Of a stretch of DNA of 64,000 nt, positions 62,774 to 64,000 are shown in pieces. How positions within the stretch are numbered: the first letter of the stretch is position 1; every line of letters begins with the position of its first letter. The DNA is from Actinoplanes couchii (GTDB lineage Bacteria > Actinomycetota > Actinomycetes > Mycobacteriales > Micromonosporaceae): NCBI RefSeq assembly GCF_016862075.1, contig NZ_BOMG01000105.1, positions 56,843-120,842 of the forward strand, given 5' to 3'. Made by a program: the position numbers and the translations under genes. The notes beneath the pieces were generated by a model. The model was not told where the DNA came from, ran no database searches, and was given only the letters and a program-made list of their open reading frames with translations.

Positions 62774-63858
62774 CGTGACACCGCCGTCGGCACGTACGCG
62801 GGTAGCGTCACGCGTACCGCGAACCCTCCGCCGGGCTCGTTCCCGGCGGACAGTGTTCCGCCGAGCACCTCGATCCGGTGCCGTAGACCGTCGAGTCCGC
62901 TGCCGCCGCCCGCCGCGGTGACCAGCAGGTCGGGCCAGTGTGGGGGCCGGGTGTTGCTGATGTCCAGCGACACCCGCTGCCCGCCGTACCGTACCGCCAC
63001 GGTCGTCTCGGCGCCGGGCGCGTGTTTGTGCACGTTCGTCAGTGACTCCTGGACTACCCGGAACACCGTGCGGAGCACGGCCGGCGCCACCGGCTGCGGA
63101 TCGCCCTGCTCGTCGAGGCGCACCGGCAGCCCGACCGCGCGGGACTGCTCGATCAGGGAGGCGAGTGTGGCCTCGGCCGGGCCCGCGGTACCGCGGTCGC
63201 CGCCGCGCAGCATGCCGACGAGGTCCCGCAGCTCGGCGAGGGCCTCACAGCCGGCCACCCGCAGTTGCTCGGCTGCCGCCCGGACCTGCGGATCGGTGCT
63301 GCTGACCCGCAACGCGCCCGCTTGCAGCACCATCAGGTTGATCCGGTGGGTGACCACGTCGTGCATCTCACCGGCGAGGCGGCTCCTCTCGTCGGCACGT
63401 GCCCGGTCGGCGATCGACACCAGCAGGCTGCGCCGGGCCCGGGCGTACATGCCCAGCAGCGCTGAACACAGGAACACCACGGGGGCGGTCACCGGATCCT
63501 GGATCGCCCAGGCCTGCGCGCCGACCAGGAACAGCGTGGTCAACGTCGCGATCACCGCCCACTGGCGCCATCGGCGGCCGCTGCCGTAGGCGGTGATCGC
63601 GAACGGGGCGAGCACCGCGGCCCAGGCCGGCACCAGGACACTGATCGCCGCGATCGCCAGCCCCATCCGGTACGGCGCCCGGCGCCGGATCAGCAACAGT
63701 GACGCCGCGGCCAGCTGCGCGGCGACGTATATCCACACCGGTGCCGTGAGGTGTTTGCCGGCGACCGGGCCGGTGAGCTCGAGAGTGATGCCGGCTGTTG
63801 CCGCCACCACGGCCAGAACCACGTCGACGATGACCTGCCGCCCTCTGCCGCGACCCAT
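62770..63858 (-). CDS. Sensor histidine kinase, NarL-partner type (HisKA_3)
   Basis: 362 residues. Four to five membrane helices (about 10-140) form a membrane-embedded sensor with no large outer domain. The dimerisation/phosphotransfer helix has His166 (LAGEMHDVVTHRINLMVLQA), followed by an HATPase domain with N-box QESLTNVHKHAPG and G-box GSGLDGLRHRIEVLGG. The ATG at 63858 is clear. It phosphorylates the regulator encoded directly after it. Such small kinases often sense cell-envelope stress in actinomycetes (family knowledge, not proof). Confidence 0.92.
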   Translation of the reverse strand: MGRGRGRQVIVDVVLAVVAATAGITLELTGPVAGKHLTAPVWIYVAAQLAAASLLLIRRRAPYRMGLAIAAISVLVPAWAAVLAPFAITAYGSGRRWRQWAVIATLTTLFLVGAQAWAIQDPVTAPVVFLCSALLGMYARARRSLLVSIADRARADERSRLAGEMHDVVTHRINLMVLQAGALRVSSTDPQVRAAAEQLRVAGCEALAELRDLVGMLRGGDRGTAGPAEATLASLIEQSRAVGLPVRLDEQGDPQPVAPAVLRTVFRVVQESLTNVHKHAPGAETTVAVRYGGQRVSLDISNTRPPHWPDLLVTAAGGGSGLDGLRHRIEVLGGTLSAGNEPGGGFAVRVTLPAYVPTAVSR

Positions 63859-64000
63859 GTCGGCAGGCTAGCCGAGCGAGGGGGAACCGGCTCGCCGAGC
63901 GCGCGCTGACGCGACGAACTGATGGGCGCATGCGACGAAAGTAGGTGCCGTTCGCGACCATCCACTCTGTCGGTGTACGGGGCCGGCGGGTTGGGATGGG

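Overview
The window is high-GC DNA with dense genes, many GTG starts and many 4-base start/stop overlaps. The gene families (DHA2 and TetR pairs, XRE/MmyB-type regulators, LamG plus RHS secreted proteins, GGDEF-EAL proteins, IS607 with TnpB) point to a filamentous actinomycete. A Micromonosporaceae (Actinoplanes-like) genome is the best guess, but this is inferred from style and not proven. No tRNA, rRNA or CRISPR array was seen.

Region 1 (1-16.6 kb) is a carbohydrate-uptake and degradation locus. It holds the 3' end of a uronate isomerase gene, an MFS transporter and a divergent GH43 gene with F5/8C-like and FnIII-like modules. An eight-gene, translationally coupled run follows: sugar-binding lipoprotein, two permeases, GH2, GH3, LacI regulator, six-hairpin glycosidase-like protein and GH42. 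The hydrolases lack signal peptides, so imported oligosaccharides are probably cut inside the cell. No transport ATPase is encoded here. The mix of beta-galactosidase, arabinosidase/xylosidase and uronate functions would suit a branched plant glycan such as arabinogalactan (inference).

Region 2 (16.6-42.8 kb) is a patchwork of small regulator/enzyme units: TetR, AraC, GlxA-like, XRE, LysR, several SDRs, VOC and SRPBCC proteins, a lipoprotein class A beta-lactamase with a divergent LysR gene and a second unusual serine-hydrolase gene, a TetR/DHA2 efflux pair with two clear operators, two GGDEF-EAL proteins in tandem, an aldo/keto reductase-VOC-TetR unit behind a perfect palindrome, and a secreted seven-repeat PLL-like lectin. 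Three decayed genes lie here: a DHA2 transporter, a FAD-linked oxidase tail and a metallophosphoesterase with an internal deletion.

Region 3 (42.8-47.9 kb) is one large ATPase regulator gene with an N-terminal LuxR helix-turn-helix. It is split by an IS607-type element carrying a serine recombinase (TnpA) and a TnpB nuclease. Removing 44235-46524 restores one uninterrupted 925-residue frame. The element's TnpB lacks the usual zinc-ribbon cysteines.

Region 4 (47.9-62 kb) is for the cell surface and competition: a secreted Ig-like repeat protein, a 1313-residue LamG/B-lectin secreted protein, and directly behind it a 2328-residue RHS protein ending in a Hint domain and a short toxin-like tip, followed by a small helical candidate immunity gene. 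The tip and immunity gene are visibly AT-richer. Remnants of IS630-like and IS5-like transposases follow them. A NarL-type two-component system ends the window.
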